64,000 bases of DNA from Tritrichomonas musculus (lineage: Eukaryota; Parabasalia; Tritrichomonadida; Tritrichomonadidae): the NCBI GenBank assembly GCA_039105265.1, contig JAPFFF010000027.1, positions 620,001-684,000 of the forward strand. Reading direction: 5' to 3'. Below the pieces are notes generated by a model, which saw nothing but the letters and a program-made list of their open reading frames with translations, was not told the DNA's origin and did no database searches. Made by a program: the position numbers and the translations under genes. This document shows, piece after piece, positions 44,501 to 52,069 of this stretch (positions are counted from its first letter, which is position 1; each line of letters begins with the position of its first letter).

Positions 44501-45983
44501 AAAGAGCATTACTAATCAACCTTACCAATTCCGTTGAATTTGCAAAAAGTGGCAGACATAATTTCAAGTTAGAAATCAATCGTCGAATCAACTCAGCGAA
44601 CAAATCTGGATATGAAAGTGACCAATTTAATAAAGAAACCAAAGCCTCAGGTCCTTCATATAAATACAACTCAAGAGCACCACCACGTAATGAATTCAAA
44701 TCAGTCATTGAATCATCACAAATAACCGCCGGATTAAAAATAATTTTATTCTTAAAAAGTTCAGAAATTGAAGGAATTTTATTTCCTCGCATTCGAAGAA
44801 GCAAAAATGAATAAATAACAATCGGATATGAATTAATAAACTTCGGATTATTCGCGTTTTGATTCATGTAGTTAATCAACGATATTCCATACTGATACGA
44901 ATACTTATCGTTGTCGTACATGACCATGAAAATCGTCTTTATGTCAAGAATCAAATTCTGGTCAATCAAGGATTGAATGTCCTCTTGTTCCCTGAATGGA
45001 ATCAGGTTACTGATACCGAATCCGTTGACAAATGTAGGTATCTGCGGAAAGTGCATCGTAATGCCAGGTGTATGTTCTGGTATTTCGTACTTTTTCACTT
45101 TTGAATCGTCACTTTTTGGGAGGTTTATTTCAATGTCAGAACGAATTGAAGCATCAGCAATTATAACCGCCAATGTTATCAAAAACTGGGAAACGGTTGA
45201 AGCTGATGCAAAACGTGCCAATAATGAAAAGATAAATATCGGCGTCTGCTCCAATCGCGATATTGAGGGCGATAGAGCAACTAAAGTTTCGTCTGCAATT
45301 TGCTGCGGAAATTCGGTTTGACTTTTTGAGACAACTTGCTTCAATAATTCATAGAATTCAATAAGATATTGATTGAAATCTTCTTTCTTGGCTATTAGAA
45401 GATATATGCAATGCGGAAAAAGCGCAAATGCTGTTTCTGGCAATTTTTTATTTTGAATGAAAAATGATCGTATTAATGGAAGAAAATTCGAAAATTCTTG
45501 CAGATTGTTGATTTCTAAAAAAGATGTAATAGTATATAAAAAGGCAGAAATTGGAAGCGGTGAGTTTGATATGGTTGAAACATGCATTAATGCTTCGAGC
45601 ATAAATATTGTAGATTCTGTATTTTTCGTAGATAAATATTTTATCTTCCAAGAAACAAAAGAAAAAAGTATATAATATAAAGAAATTTCGGTTTCATTTG
45701 TCAAAATAAATGTTCGGTGTATAAAAAAATTTAATACACTTTCTCTATACGGGAAATCTCGTAGAACTTCTTCCATTATTCGATTTTGCACACTTATATC
45801 ACTGTTATTATTATTTTCTGCTTTTAAATGGTCAAGAACACGCGACGAAATTGTAGGTAATGGATTTTTTTCAATAAAATCAATAAGTTCGGGATTATTC
45901 GTGATTTTTTGAGCTTTCATTAAAGGTTTCATACTTAATATTTCTATTGAAGGATCAGGAAATTGCTGGGTGTTCTTATCCAT
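38541..45983 (-). CDS. Giant BEACH-family protein (ConA-like, PH, reduced BEACH, WD-like)
   Basis: This is an intact frame of 2,480 codons. Residues 1-830 are helical, probably armadillo-like. About 840-1005 form a ConA-like lectin fold as in neurobeachin/LYST relatives (FTLAFWIYVERSSPQYFPSI, RQWSFVTITYKV). About 1675-1835 is a PH-BEACH domain (HCLTLPFAPWYRK...), followed by a recognisable BEACH start (KIWRNREITTFDFLLRLN, PPVFPRFL). The remaining BEACH core is not recognisable: an Asp-rich and Asn/Gln-rich segment (about 1940-2080) lies in its place. The C-terminal 280 residues have WD-repeat-like hydrophobic patches. BEACH proteins act in membrane traffic and autophagy; the exact role here is unknown. 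It is divergent from the LRR gene at 46174, sharing a short promoter region. Confidence 0.85.
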   Translation of the reverse strand: MDKNTQQFPDPSIEILSMKPLMKAQKITNNPELIDFIEKNPLPTISSRVLDHLKAENNNNSDISVQNRIMEEVLRDFPYRESVLNFFIHRTFILTNETEISLYYILFSFVSWKIKYLSTKNTESTIFMLEALMHVSTISNSPLPISAFLYTITSFLEINNLQEFSNFLPLIRSFFIQNKKLPETAFALFPHCIYLLIAKKEDFNQYLIEFYELLKQVVSKSQTEFPQQIADETLVALSPSISRLEQTPIFIFSLLARFASASTVSQFLITLAVIIADASIRSDIEINLPKSDDSKVKKYEIPEHTPGITMHFPQIPTFVNGFGISNLIPFREQEDIQSLIDQNLILDIKTIFMVMYDNDKYSYQYGISLINYMNQNANNPKFINSYPIVIYSFLLLRMRGNKIPSISELFKNKIIFNPAVICDDSMTDLNSLRGGALELYLYEGPEALVSLLNWSLSYPDLFAELIRRLISNLKLCLPLFANSTELVRLISNALLYYQKIRLKGDEEEHIDEIRATLLLFLSSCFDNTDCANKFFSDSIFIRVFISLAFEPPLRNFVFSQLKKLFIEGLAKQKQQRYISDETKLIFETIELSFPDIKSLELANQFLEALCDLVNYQQSDFKKEFSIITPILFNGFSRLNSSSESEKYVLNSIQFLTDTSNFFEFKKCHFEILHNGIQMAFNLKDQIDLHHQLFGKISHLMAGERLSTSTTSFIVRQPFGIWLLLTTFLDTATFTNALKFVIEICQYHSTNCQQCRKGEVDLFLISVIKDRNHNETNELCFQLLTMIANNFSAPCFVENYVSMFQFEGNEVPPYFHMAMKYFVSMLTADLKMPQTMTKLVKSSVIEPVNFEFSVSNGFTLAFWIYVERSSPQYFPSIVSLQDQNGHFFHLFWASNSLRFSHKENPFEKSEKIDTQVDLRQWSFVTITYKVISPFYYVLPTVNGPDENEEIIEKRVKNALNGPLKIQIGGSLNNSIDSDIPCLLGPFALYPVLQENQIQDLFTKGIRAIDQIDVNPIYVYNVNNRLENQNPSFSSVLTNQVGLIILFPLFTVIDSLLDSAFEAFSSSLMIDPSVELEFANTECFSIIPYLLQETDKSQTTYQLYLKFFLLMQNLQTEELKHQLFGSIMTNFDLWIHSTIDNFLSIVKHWSRTLFPSFASEVSIITPFASVLNQFMIYFHEDDLLNSKLDLKSPLVAKCKTHLINLLQFIATISFDFSDFALLISYINHLYPNPLSLDAAFILKVIAHSEPSPLEQFAMNPNFLPYLHSLLKLPKVCSEAMEIILLMFFKKFITHISLREEVFFCIHLLTKEVINNELFALVVQQTVSTPELFPLSCYLSSFFGDQSLLKMIELFQPSPDYIANDDVFYPIVTAHFLGKEARYSILSFLAQCSRDPKKWININFIIKIVEKCFEDTTRELEAVYLNALVDILMKLEFNDSKNMSLIKLFTKMAKSFIFFKEPDERRSILIEKNKSDDNQNESFSYEEIVEKFESFEFIQPDTTFGLRFGQDNVWLDSNLAMKIVELLMKKKIQTALNLNLMLAFYLVNDQTAFVREYFSNFTIPKQNKESLEPFVALLARKLQRFNIESTISSSYRNLKYDDNVFEKFIKKNSEKIKLNSKTFNNSVQPFFVNCEKLFNSNCQVDQSQLKICITSQNEMIHKIVSKSLKNEKKWRRIRHCLTLPFAPWYRKNNSDVSICKNTRLCSFGFPALSKIKSRRNLPYFEVSNGFSVNDRNAELINELHLDLRQKLLESKCRIFRPKGSVNATVFLFSELILIIFNEYKTKQYFMNEIIEINVFIIQNQDSGIEIFFTDGKSLLIDFLSKNIKENAMNILHKHTMINNVDLFKIWRNREITTFDFLLRLNRKLSRSFNYPLRPPVFPRFLIKNNDHFALNFENGNDEIDSEDMSEILHSSLHQIPEILKTQERQRPGTNLKVVSFDPIVTECRFTDEQIVTDEDDDDENDEILIDGDDLDYLKISSPNKNNQSNNVIPSASLINPKQQTQSNFDANKGSNQQVIKLEKRPSIYSNKCQNLTGSVGCFSLKNPPFPPQQLNTIQENEIQENSSSKQVMISNPLFEIDSTRCSLKLSEIIAILSEGGTCGIDYYIMNDDFYQRRKILESDDVSANLNLWLSKVFKLPAISMRIPRNLQVFKPYFIKTNLGLILHASISTSSNFSYTSSIHEHESSTSSTISIDIVGKNGILTRCLIHKKDEIDDYEYESDQFKINGFDDRWLSSQFQSLSSDFVIFSEKGKVIQCFDKEGNKVFKLKSEESFDVSCFVASNSYLLTAPETSSINVYTDKNLVVPINTHEFFQSPALCAAISESFHTIVIGSEGRLIVTPLESGSSMMAIDIDGYTPLHIVITENFGFVVTHAMKVIDGKVVKILFLHNIDGKLLSKKIVSIEIDLIIQWSDRDGIDYLAVTDESGKIMVGEAYELTFPNIIKRCMSQIVSMKYSKLLKSLVAVTVNGNIFIEPVFSKNSI

Positions 45984-46173
45984 TGATTTTTTTATCTTAT
46001 CTCTTTTAAATTAAATTGAATTAATTATAAATTTAAAAGATTCAATTTTTCTCAATTATTGAAATATTTTCAATGTTTTAACGTTTCGTATGTATTAAAA
46101 TCAGTATATCATCATTATTAAAAATTACAAGAAATTGTGTTTTTATAACAATTGATAGTAAAATGATTATTTA

Positions 46174-47853
46174 ATGAAAAAGTTCAACTTTTTCAGTGAG
46201 TTAATAATTGAAAAAAGATATTATTTTATGTCTGAAGCAATATTTAATGAGCTAAGCAAGATTCCAGGCTTTAGTAATCTTGAGCAAGAAGCACAAGATT
46301 TTTTCAAAGAAGTTTGTGAGCAACAAAAATCAGAAACAAAAACAATTTATATCAAACCAAGAGAAGCTGACATGCTTTACTGCGACAATTCAATGGATTC
46401 TCCAGATTTTGCGACGATATTATCCTTTTTTGAAGATATTTCAATTGAAATCAGATATTCGTCAAATGTTTTTTTTTCCATCTCAAATATCTTAGAGAAA
46501 TTGAAAGATAAAGAACTCCCAAACATGAAAGTTATAGTTTTCATTTCATCAAGACGCCAATTTACCAATTTCCCATCAAGTAAAATCATCAATGAAATAA
46601 AAATTGATTCATCTATTACCACCATTGCTCCAAATGAATTCTATTGTTTTACTTCCTTAAACAAAATCACAATTCCATCCTCAATTACCAGTATAGGTGA
46701 ATTATCATTCTACGAATGTTCAGAATTAACAGAGCTCGTTATTCCTTCCTCAGTTACCCAAATCGGTTCCAAAGCCTTTTTCAACTGTTTTTCATTAACT
46801 AAAGTCGATCTACCATCCACTTTGACCACTCTTGGGTCATATGCATTTGAAGATTGCCATTCATTGAAAGACATAACGATTCCTGCCTCATTGACAACCT
46901 TAAGTGAAGGCGTTTTCCAAGGCTGCTCCTCTCTTGTTGAAATGACCATTCCTTCAGGTTCCACATTGATTCCCCCGCTTTTTTTTGCCTTGTGCAAATC
47001 TTTGGAAAAAGTGACAATTCCATCGTCAGTTATTTCAATTGGTTTTTCAGCATTTGATGGCTGTGAATCGCTGACTGAAATTGAACTACCAGAAGCAATT
47101 GAAAAGATTGACGATAGCACTTTTTCAGGGTGCATTCAATTACAAAAAGTGACACTTCCAACGTCATTGAAATCGATTGGAATTTTTGCCTTTTCAAGTT
47201 GTGAAGCGTTAACCGAAATAACCGTTCCTTCGTCGGTTACAAAAATTGGCAACTCAACTTTCAATGGTTGTAAATCATTGAAAAAGGTGACAATTGAATC
47301 AAAACTTGAATCTATCGGCGAAAATGCATTCAATGATTGCCAGTCACTGACAGAAATCGACCTTCCTGCGTCTGTCAAGTCGATTGATAAGGAAGCCTTC
47401 AAGGACTGCAAAGCACTTGTCAAATTTAACGTTCCCTCGTCGGTTACAGTTATCGATAATGGCACTTTTTCTGGCTGCTCGTCATTGAAGGAGATAACAA
47501 TGCCGGAGTCAGTCACATTGATCCACAACAGCGCTTTCAGCGGCTGCTCGTCACTGGAACAGTTGGTCATTCCCGCAGCAGTCGTCTCAATCGGAAATTA
47601 CTCATTCAGCGGCTGTGGAGCACTGAAAGAGGTGAGGATTCCTCCAGTGGTGAAGACAATCGGAAACTACGCATTCACTGACTGTAAGTCGCTCTCAAAG
47701 GTGGCAATAATGAACCCAAACGTGAATTTCGGTTTTGGAATCTTCAAGGGATCCCCTGTGGCAGAAATAATGCATCCTTCACCACTCAAGATTAACGTCA
47801 GCAGGCCGATACTTGCAATTAAGGCAACAGTTGTCGTGAAGAAAATTGAATAA
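46174..47853 (+). CDS. BspA-like leucine-rich repeat protein
   Basis: The frame of 559 codons starts at 46174; an in-frame ATG at 46228 (MSEAIFNEL) gives a more natural 541-residue start. The first 120 residues are unique and partly acidic. From about 130 to 535 there are some 17 tandem repeats of 23 residues with the pattern C.SL..I.IPSSVT.IG..AF..C, the treponemal/BspA LRR type widespread in trichomonads. No signal peptide or transmembrane segment is visible, so an intracellular or unconventionally displayed protein is likely. The last third (after about 47450) is clearly richer in G+C than the first third, as if repeats were added or homogenised later. It lies head to head with the BEACH-family gene, about 190 bp apart. 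Confidence 0.88.
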   Translation: MKKFNFFSELIIEKRYYFMSEAIFNELSKIPGFSNLEQEAQDFFKEVCEQQKSETKTIYIKPREADMLYCDNSMDSPDFATILSFFEDISIEIRYSSNVFFSISNILEKLKDKELPNMKVIVFISSRRQFTNFPSSKIINEIKIDSSITTIAPNEFYCFTSLNKITIPSSITSIGELSFYECSELTELVIPSSVTQIGSKAFFNCFSLTKVDLPSTLTTLGSYAFEDCHSLKDITIPASLTTLSEGVFQGCSSLVEMTIPSGSTLIPPLFFALCKSLEKVTIPSSVISIGFSAFDGCESLTEIELPEAIEKIDDSTFSGCIQLQKVTLPTSLKSIGIFAFSSCEALTEITVPSSVTKIGNSTFNGCKSLKKVTIESKLESIGENAFNDCQSLTEIDLPASVKSIDKEAFKDCKALVKFNVPSSVTVIDNGTFSGCSSLKEITMPESVTLIHNSAFSGCSSLEQLVIPAAVVSIGNYSFSGCGALKEVRIPPVVKTIGNYAFTDCKSLSKVAIMNPNVNFGFGIFKGSPVAEIMHPSPLKINVSRPILAIKATVVVKKIE

Positions 47854-47911
47854 AAAAAAATATTTATTATTTAAAAAAAAAAGTTTAATTTATCTCATCT
47901 TTATATTGATG

Positions 47912-48814
47912 AGAGGTGAGGCTGCGAAATTTTTTGGTATTTTTTAATAATATTAATACATATTATTTTATTCCAGAATTAAATGTTATTTATGATAATT
48001 TCACTAATATTTTTTTCAGATTTTTAGCTATAAAACAATTTTTAAAATTGAATTGCTTATATCTTATTATAATTTCAATTTTATCTTAATAAAAAAATTC
48101 TATTTGCTCAAAATAATAAATAATTTAATTATCAATATTTAATATATAGATGTGAATATAATATTAAAATCTTCTACTAAGAATTATAAATCAAATAATG
48201 ATTTTTTATGATTTAACTAACTATCATCATATTATAAGCATGATTTTTTAGTAAATTATTGATAAATATTAAAATAAATAATTATTGTGATGTTGATACC
48301 AAAATAAAAACAAATGAAATTATTTAGATATTTGTGAAGTTTACATCACTAACGTATATAGAATTATATTCAACATTAAACCTCAATCCTAGCTAAAATT
48401 GTAAAAAAAAATTTAAAAATATTTTGATATGTTTGCCAGCACCAGATAGGTTAAGAGATAAACTATAGTTATCCCTTTGGTCTTTAATATAGAAGAAAAT
48501 TTCTCTTTAAATTGAAAAATATTTTTTTGAATTTTGACCAAAAACGCATTTATTGAATAACTTTCTTATTAAAAAATAGAGATCATCTATATACAAATGC
48601 AATTTAATGGTTGAAAAGAAAAAATAATGACGAATATATGAATTATGACATTTTGAAATATCAATACAATTTCAATTTTTGTTGACTAAATCTGAAAAAA
48701 AGTATATGATATGAAAAGGTAACAACACCATAATACTATATTTTTAATTTATTTTTTATTTTGTTGATTATTATTCCTAAAAAAGTTCATTTAAAATTTC
48801 GCAGTCTCACCTCT
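47912..48814. mobile_element. 903-bp TIR element with 8-bp target duplication
   Basis: The left end agaggtgaggctgcgaaatt and the right end on the other strand agaggtgagactgcgaaatt are inverted repeats. The direct repeat tattgatg flanks the element at 47904-47911 and 48815-48822. An 8-bp duplication suggests the hAT superfamily. The interior is AT-rich without coding capacity. Confidence 0.85.
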
Positions 48815-48822
48815 TATTGATG

Positions 48823-49243
48823 TGCTTTTTTTTTTTTTTTTTTTTTAATATATATGTATAAAGCAGCCATCCAAACCCAGAAAATGAGCTACAAATAAAG
48901 AAGACAAACAAAAGAGAAAATGACCAATTCACTTTTTATATAAGAATTTAGTTTCAGTTCTAAAAATTTCTAACCATATAAGATTCTACAATGAATTATC
49001 GTTTTTATATGGAATTTATTATGCTTTTTATTATACTTTGCATAATAAATATTGTCTCTAATTTTAAATGAATAAAAAGGTGCAAAGATTTTTTTTCAAA
49101 CATACAATACATGGTCAATATTGACCTTAGATATAATGGGTGATTTATTTTCCGGGTAATTCCGATATCTCTTTTATCAATTTCATAAAACATTCAATTT
49201 TATTTATTTTTTTATCAAGACTTACATTAACATAAAATCGGTC
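48823..49243. other. Spacer with a dispersed-repeat fragment upstream of the ankyrin gene
   Basis: A T18-type homopolymer run lies at 48829-48846. The segment 49078-49130 contains the palindrome GGTCAATATTGACC and is an inverted relative of about 30498-30560. A 62-codon minus-strand frame (49005-49193) arises from this repeat. No separate gene is supported. Confidence 0.55.
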
Positions 49244-50434
49244 ATGGAAATCAGTCAGTATGTTGAAAAAATGAAAAAGGTTTATGAAGAATTTCATTCA
49301 TTTATTGAAAATGAAGATGATGAACAATCAAATTTTGAAACATTAAAGAAAGTTATAAAAGATAATATCAAAAGTGATGATGCAGATGGTATCCAATCAT
49401 TTTTAAATATAATTATCAAATATTCAGATAATCATCATAGAAACATTGGTTTCTTTGACAAAATAGAACAAATATTAATATTTTTGAAAAATGATATCAA
49501 AACAAATTTCTCTAATCAATCAGTTTTTCACATTTTTAAAAGCAACAAGAGAATTCTGTTGATATTAATTGAGCATGATATACTGATCATTGATGAAAGT
49601 ATATCAAAGATTATGTCCACTAATGAGTTCAAGGAACAAAAATATGATCTTTTCTTTTCACCAGAACTCAAACCGTTTCTCAAAGAAAATTTGAATTTTG
49701 AAGTCACCGAAGATTTTTATTCAAAACGAAAAGAAGGAGAAAATGACAGTCATCTCTGTGAATTAATACGAAAAGATGATATCAAGGAATTTATTATTTA
49801 TTCGAATCAAATTAATCTTCATCTCGGCTCGAACGTCATTGAATCGATCTTTGAAACAAATCATCTTCTTTTGAAGAATAAAGATACAAAGATCATTGAG
49901 TATGCGACATTTTTTGGATCAATCGAAATTGTCAAATATTTGATGGCGAATGGAGTTGAACTTGAATCATCATTAATGATTTATTGTATTCATTCGAACA
50001 ATGAAGAAATGATTAATTTTCTTGTTAGCATTCATAAAATTGATCCACCCAAAGGGAAATATGAGACATGTTTCAAAGAGTCAATTAAATGTCATCATAA
50101 TCAAATCGCTCAATATTTTGAAAACAATTTTTTAGAACCAAATAAAACAAGAACTGTCAACGAAATAATTCATTATCAATGTATCGAAGAGAATGAATCA
50201 TATAAATATGGAGAAAGTGAAGTTTCATATGGAATAAAATACAATAATTACCTTTTCATTCCATCCAATTTGATTGATGATAAATTCAGTTTCTTTTATT
50301 TGTGCGAAAGTAATAATAAGAAACTTGTCAAACTTTATTTACAAACAAATCAATTTGACCTAAAAACAAGCCTAATTCATCAATCATTATTTCTTTTAGA
50401 ATCATCGTTTTGCATTTCATCGAATTCAAAATAA
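49244..50434 (+). CDS. DUF3447-type ankyrin repeat protein, plus-strand copy
   Basis: An uninterrupted frame of 396 codons starts MEISQYVEKMKKVYEEFHSF, the usual opening of trichomonad DUF3447 ankyrin proteins. Helical N-terminal 200 residues are followed by degenerate ankyrin repeats (IIEYATFFGSIEIVKYLMAN at about 220-245; FSFFYLCESNNKKLVKLYL near the end). These proteins are thought to be cytoplasmic scaffolds; no specific function is known. It is nearly identical to the minus-strand copy at 25783-26962, but intact. The frame stops 57 bases before an LRR frame that begins with another ankyrin-like repeat, so the original gene was probably longer. Confidence 0.87.
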   Translation: MEISQYVEKMKKVYEEFHSFIENEDDEQSNFETLKKVIKDNIKSDDADGIQSFLNIIIKYSDNHHRNIGFFDKIEQILIFLKNDIKTNFSNQSVFHIFKSNKRILLILIEHDILIIDESISKIMSTNEFKEQKYDLFFSPELKPFLKENLNFEVTEDFYSKRKEGENDSHLCELIRKDDIKEFIIYSNQINLHLGSNVIESIFETNHLLLKNKDTKIIEYATFFGSIEIVKYLMANGVELESSLMIYCIHSNNEEMINFLVSIHKIDPPKGKYETCFKESIKCHHNQIAQYFENNFLEPNKTRTVNEIIHYQCIEENESYKYGESEVSYGIKYNNYLFIPSNLIDDKFSFFYLCESNNKKLVKLYLQTNQFDLKTSLIHQSLFLLESSFCISSNSK

Positions 50435-50490
50435 CTTTTTATGAAATATCTATAAATTTAATTTTATCAAATTAAAAAAAATTTAAATAA

Positions 50491-51255
50491 TATTCTTCAA
50501 TTACTCATTATTATTCAGCATTTTATTTTGCAGGATTAAGAAACAATATTGAACTTGTTGAATATTTACTCTCACAAACAAGCATAATTTCCAAAGGCTC
50601 ATTTTGTCTCTGTGAGAAACTTCAAGAAGTCAACATTCCTTCTTCAATTATATCTATTGAAATGTATGCTTTTTGTAAGTGCTGTTCACTCACCAAAATC
50701 ATAATTCCATCTTCTGTGACAAAAATAGGCACCTATGCATTTTTACTGTGCGAATCATTGGTTGAAATTAACATTCCTGCATCAGTCACGATTATTGAGA
50801 GTAATGCATTTTGTGAATGCAAATCTCTTAAAAAAATCAACCTTCCTCCTTTTTTAAAAGTTCTTTCAGATGGTATTTTTGAATCATGTGAATCACTTGA
50901 AGAAATAGAAATTCCTCCCTTTGTAACTAAAATTCAAAGTCATGCATTTCGTAGTTGTAGTTCACTTACTCATATCAAAATCCCACCATCTGTGACAATA
51001 ATTGAAGAAAGGGCTTTTAGTTCTTGTGAATCACTTGTACATGTTGAATTACCTTCATCTTTGAAAATGATTAAAAATTATGTGTTTTATTACTGTACAA
51101 AGCTCGAACAAATTGAAATTCCATCATCAGTGACAAAAATCAAAGCAAATGCATTTGATAGTTGCGTTTCATTGAAGCAGGTTGGACTTCCACCATCATT
51201 AAAAAATATTCATCCAAAAGCTTTTAAAAATTGTAGTTCTTTGAAAGAATTTTAA
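50491..51255 (+). CDS. BspA-like LRR cassette, plus-strand copy
   Basis: The frame is open from 50491; the first ATG is at 50662, giving 197 residues. Upstream of the ATG it encodes an ankyrin-like stretch (YSAFYFAGLRNNIELVEYLL), then about eight BspA-type LRRs. The ankyrin frame ends at 50434 in a different frame, and the short gap is conserved in the inverted copy. No canonical trichomonad intron signal was found in the gap. Compared with the minus-strand copy, 24 residues differ, mostly at exposed positions of the repeats. It may be expressed as a separate small protein, or be the second half of an ankyrin-LRR gene. Confidence 0.72.
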   Translation, partial: YSSITHYYSAFYFAGLRNNIELVEYLLSQTSIISKGSFCLCEKLQEVNIPSSIISIEMYAFCKCCSLTKIIIPSSVTKIGTYAFLLCESLVEINIPASVTIIESNAFCECKSLKKINLPPFLKVLSDGIFESCESLEEIEIPPFVTKIQSHAFRSCSSLTHIKIPPSVTIIEERAFSSCESLVHVELPSSLKMIKNYVFYYCTKLEQIEIPSSVTKIKANAFDSCVSLKQVGLPPSLKNIHPKAFKNCSSLKEF

Positions 51256-51794
51256 AAGCATACAAAAGATACTTCCATTTTAAATAAAACAATTTTTAAT
51301 AAACTATTAATTTTATGTTCGTATTGGTATAAAAAATGAGAGCGATTTTGAAAATGAAATCAATTTATTAATATTATTATTAAAACAGAATCTAAAATAT
51401 ATATAAATACTATATAGGTTATTAAAAACAAATATATTGGTTATCTAAAAGTGAAAATGAGAGTAATAATTCTTATTAAAGAATTATTCAAAATTTGGGA
51501 AATACTTAGTATTCACATTGGATGAAATATAATTTTTATCAACTTTTTTTGGTGTGATGATATGAAAAAAGTAACAATAAAATCATAAAACCTTTTGAAT
51601 GTTTAGATATTTGACTTTTTTTAAAAAAATCATGTTTTTTGAATACTTTTATTTATTTGATTTTGTATTAAAATATATATCCTGACATATTTGATATATA
51701 ATATATCAAGATTTGTAGCAAAGTGGTTGGAATATCTTGATGATTTATAAATAAAATTGAAATTTATAATAAAAATATAAATATTATTATTTAC
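51256..51794. other. AT-rich spacer, nothing recognised
   Basis: Similarity with the minus-strand ankyrin/LRR copy ends near 51335 (ttggtataaa). Beyond that no gene or repeat was found. Confidence 0.5.
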
Positions 51795-51992
51795 ATTGAC
51801 TGAACATCCAGAAAAAGCACCAATTCCTAATGATGCAATTTTATCTGGAATTGTCAAACTTCCAGTGAAACCGAAGCAACCATAAAAAGCATAATTTCCA
51901 ATGACTTCAATGTTATTATTAAGACTCAATTCTTTAAAATTAGAACATTCAAAAAAGGCACCTTCATCTATTACAACAGCAAGTGGTATTCA
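51795..51992 (-). pseudogene. BspA-like LRR fragment
   Basis: The minus strand encodes about two and a half LRRs: VVIDEGAFFECSNFKELSL, then IEVIGNYAFYGCFGFTGSL and TIPDKIASLGIGAFSGC. The TGSLTIP signature marks a different BspA subgroup from the other LRR proteins here. The open frame continues into AT-rich non-LRR sequence downstream and has no ATG upstream, so it is a remnant. Confidence 0.7.
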
Positions 51993-51996
51993 AAAA

Positions 51997-52069
51997 AATT
52001 CAGCAGAATTCAATTATATCAGAAAGCGGCAAACAGGGCCGAATTGAGATATATGGTGTGCTCAAATAA
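51997..52069 (+). pseudogene. Fragment of an F5/8 type C domain end
   Basis: The plus strand encodes NSAEFNYIRKRQTGPN followed directly by the DNA for EIYGVLK and a stop. This matches the last 35 residues of the gene at 54248-55522 (EFNYIRMRQTGPNW ... FEIYGVLK), with about 12 residues missing in the middle. It lies in the opposite orientation to that gene, 2.2 kb away, and next to an LRR fragment. Confidence 0.75.

Noticed and set aside
46710-47570. Minus-strand frames of 141 and 144 codons in the LRR gene
   Set aside because: They mirror the 69-bp LRR repeat of the plus strand and have no independent support.
50395-50533. Spliceosomal intron joining the ankyrin and LRR frames
   Set aside because: No GTATGT-type donor and no ACTAAC-type branch/acceptor; the reading frame also codes an ankyrin-like stretch before the apparent AG.
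24956-51255. Diversity-generating retroelement acting on the LRR cassette
   Set aside because: No reverse transcriptase or template repeat is seen, and the differences are not confined to adenines; in an AT-rich genome the A bias is not informative.
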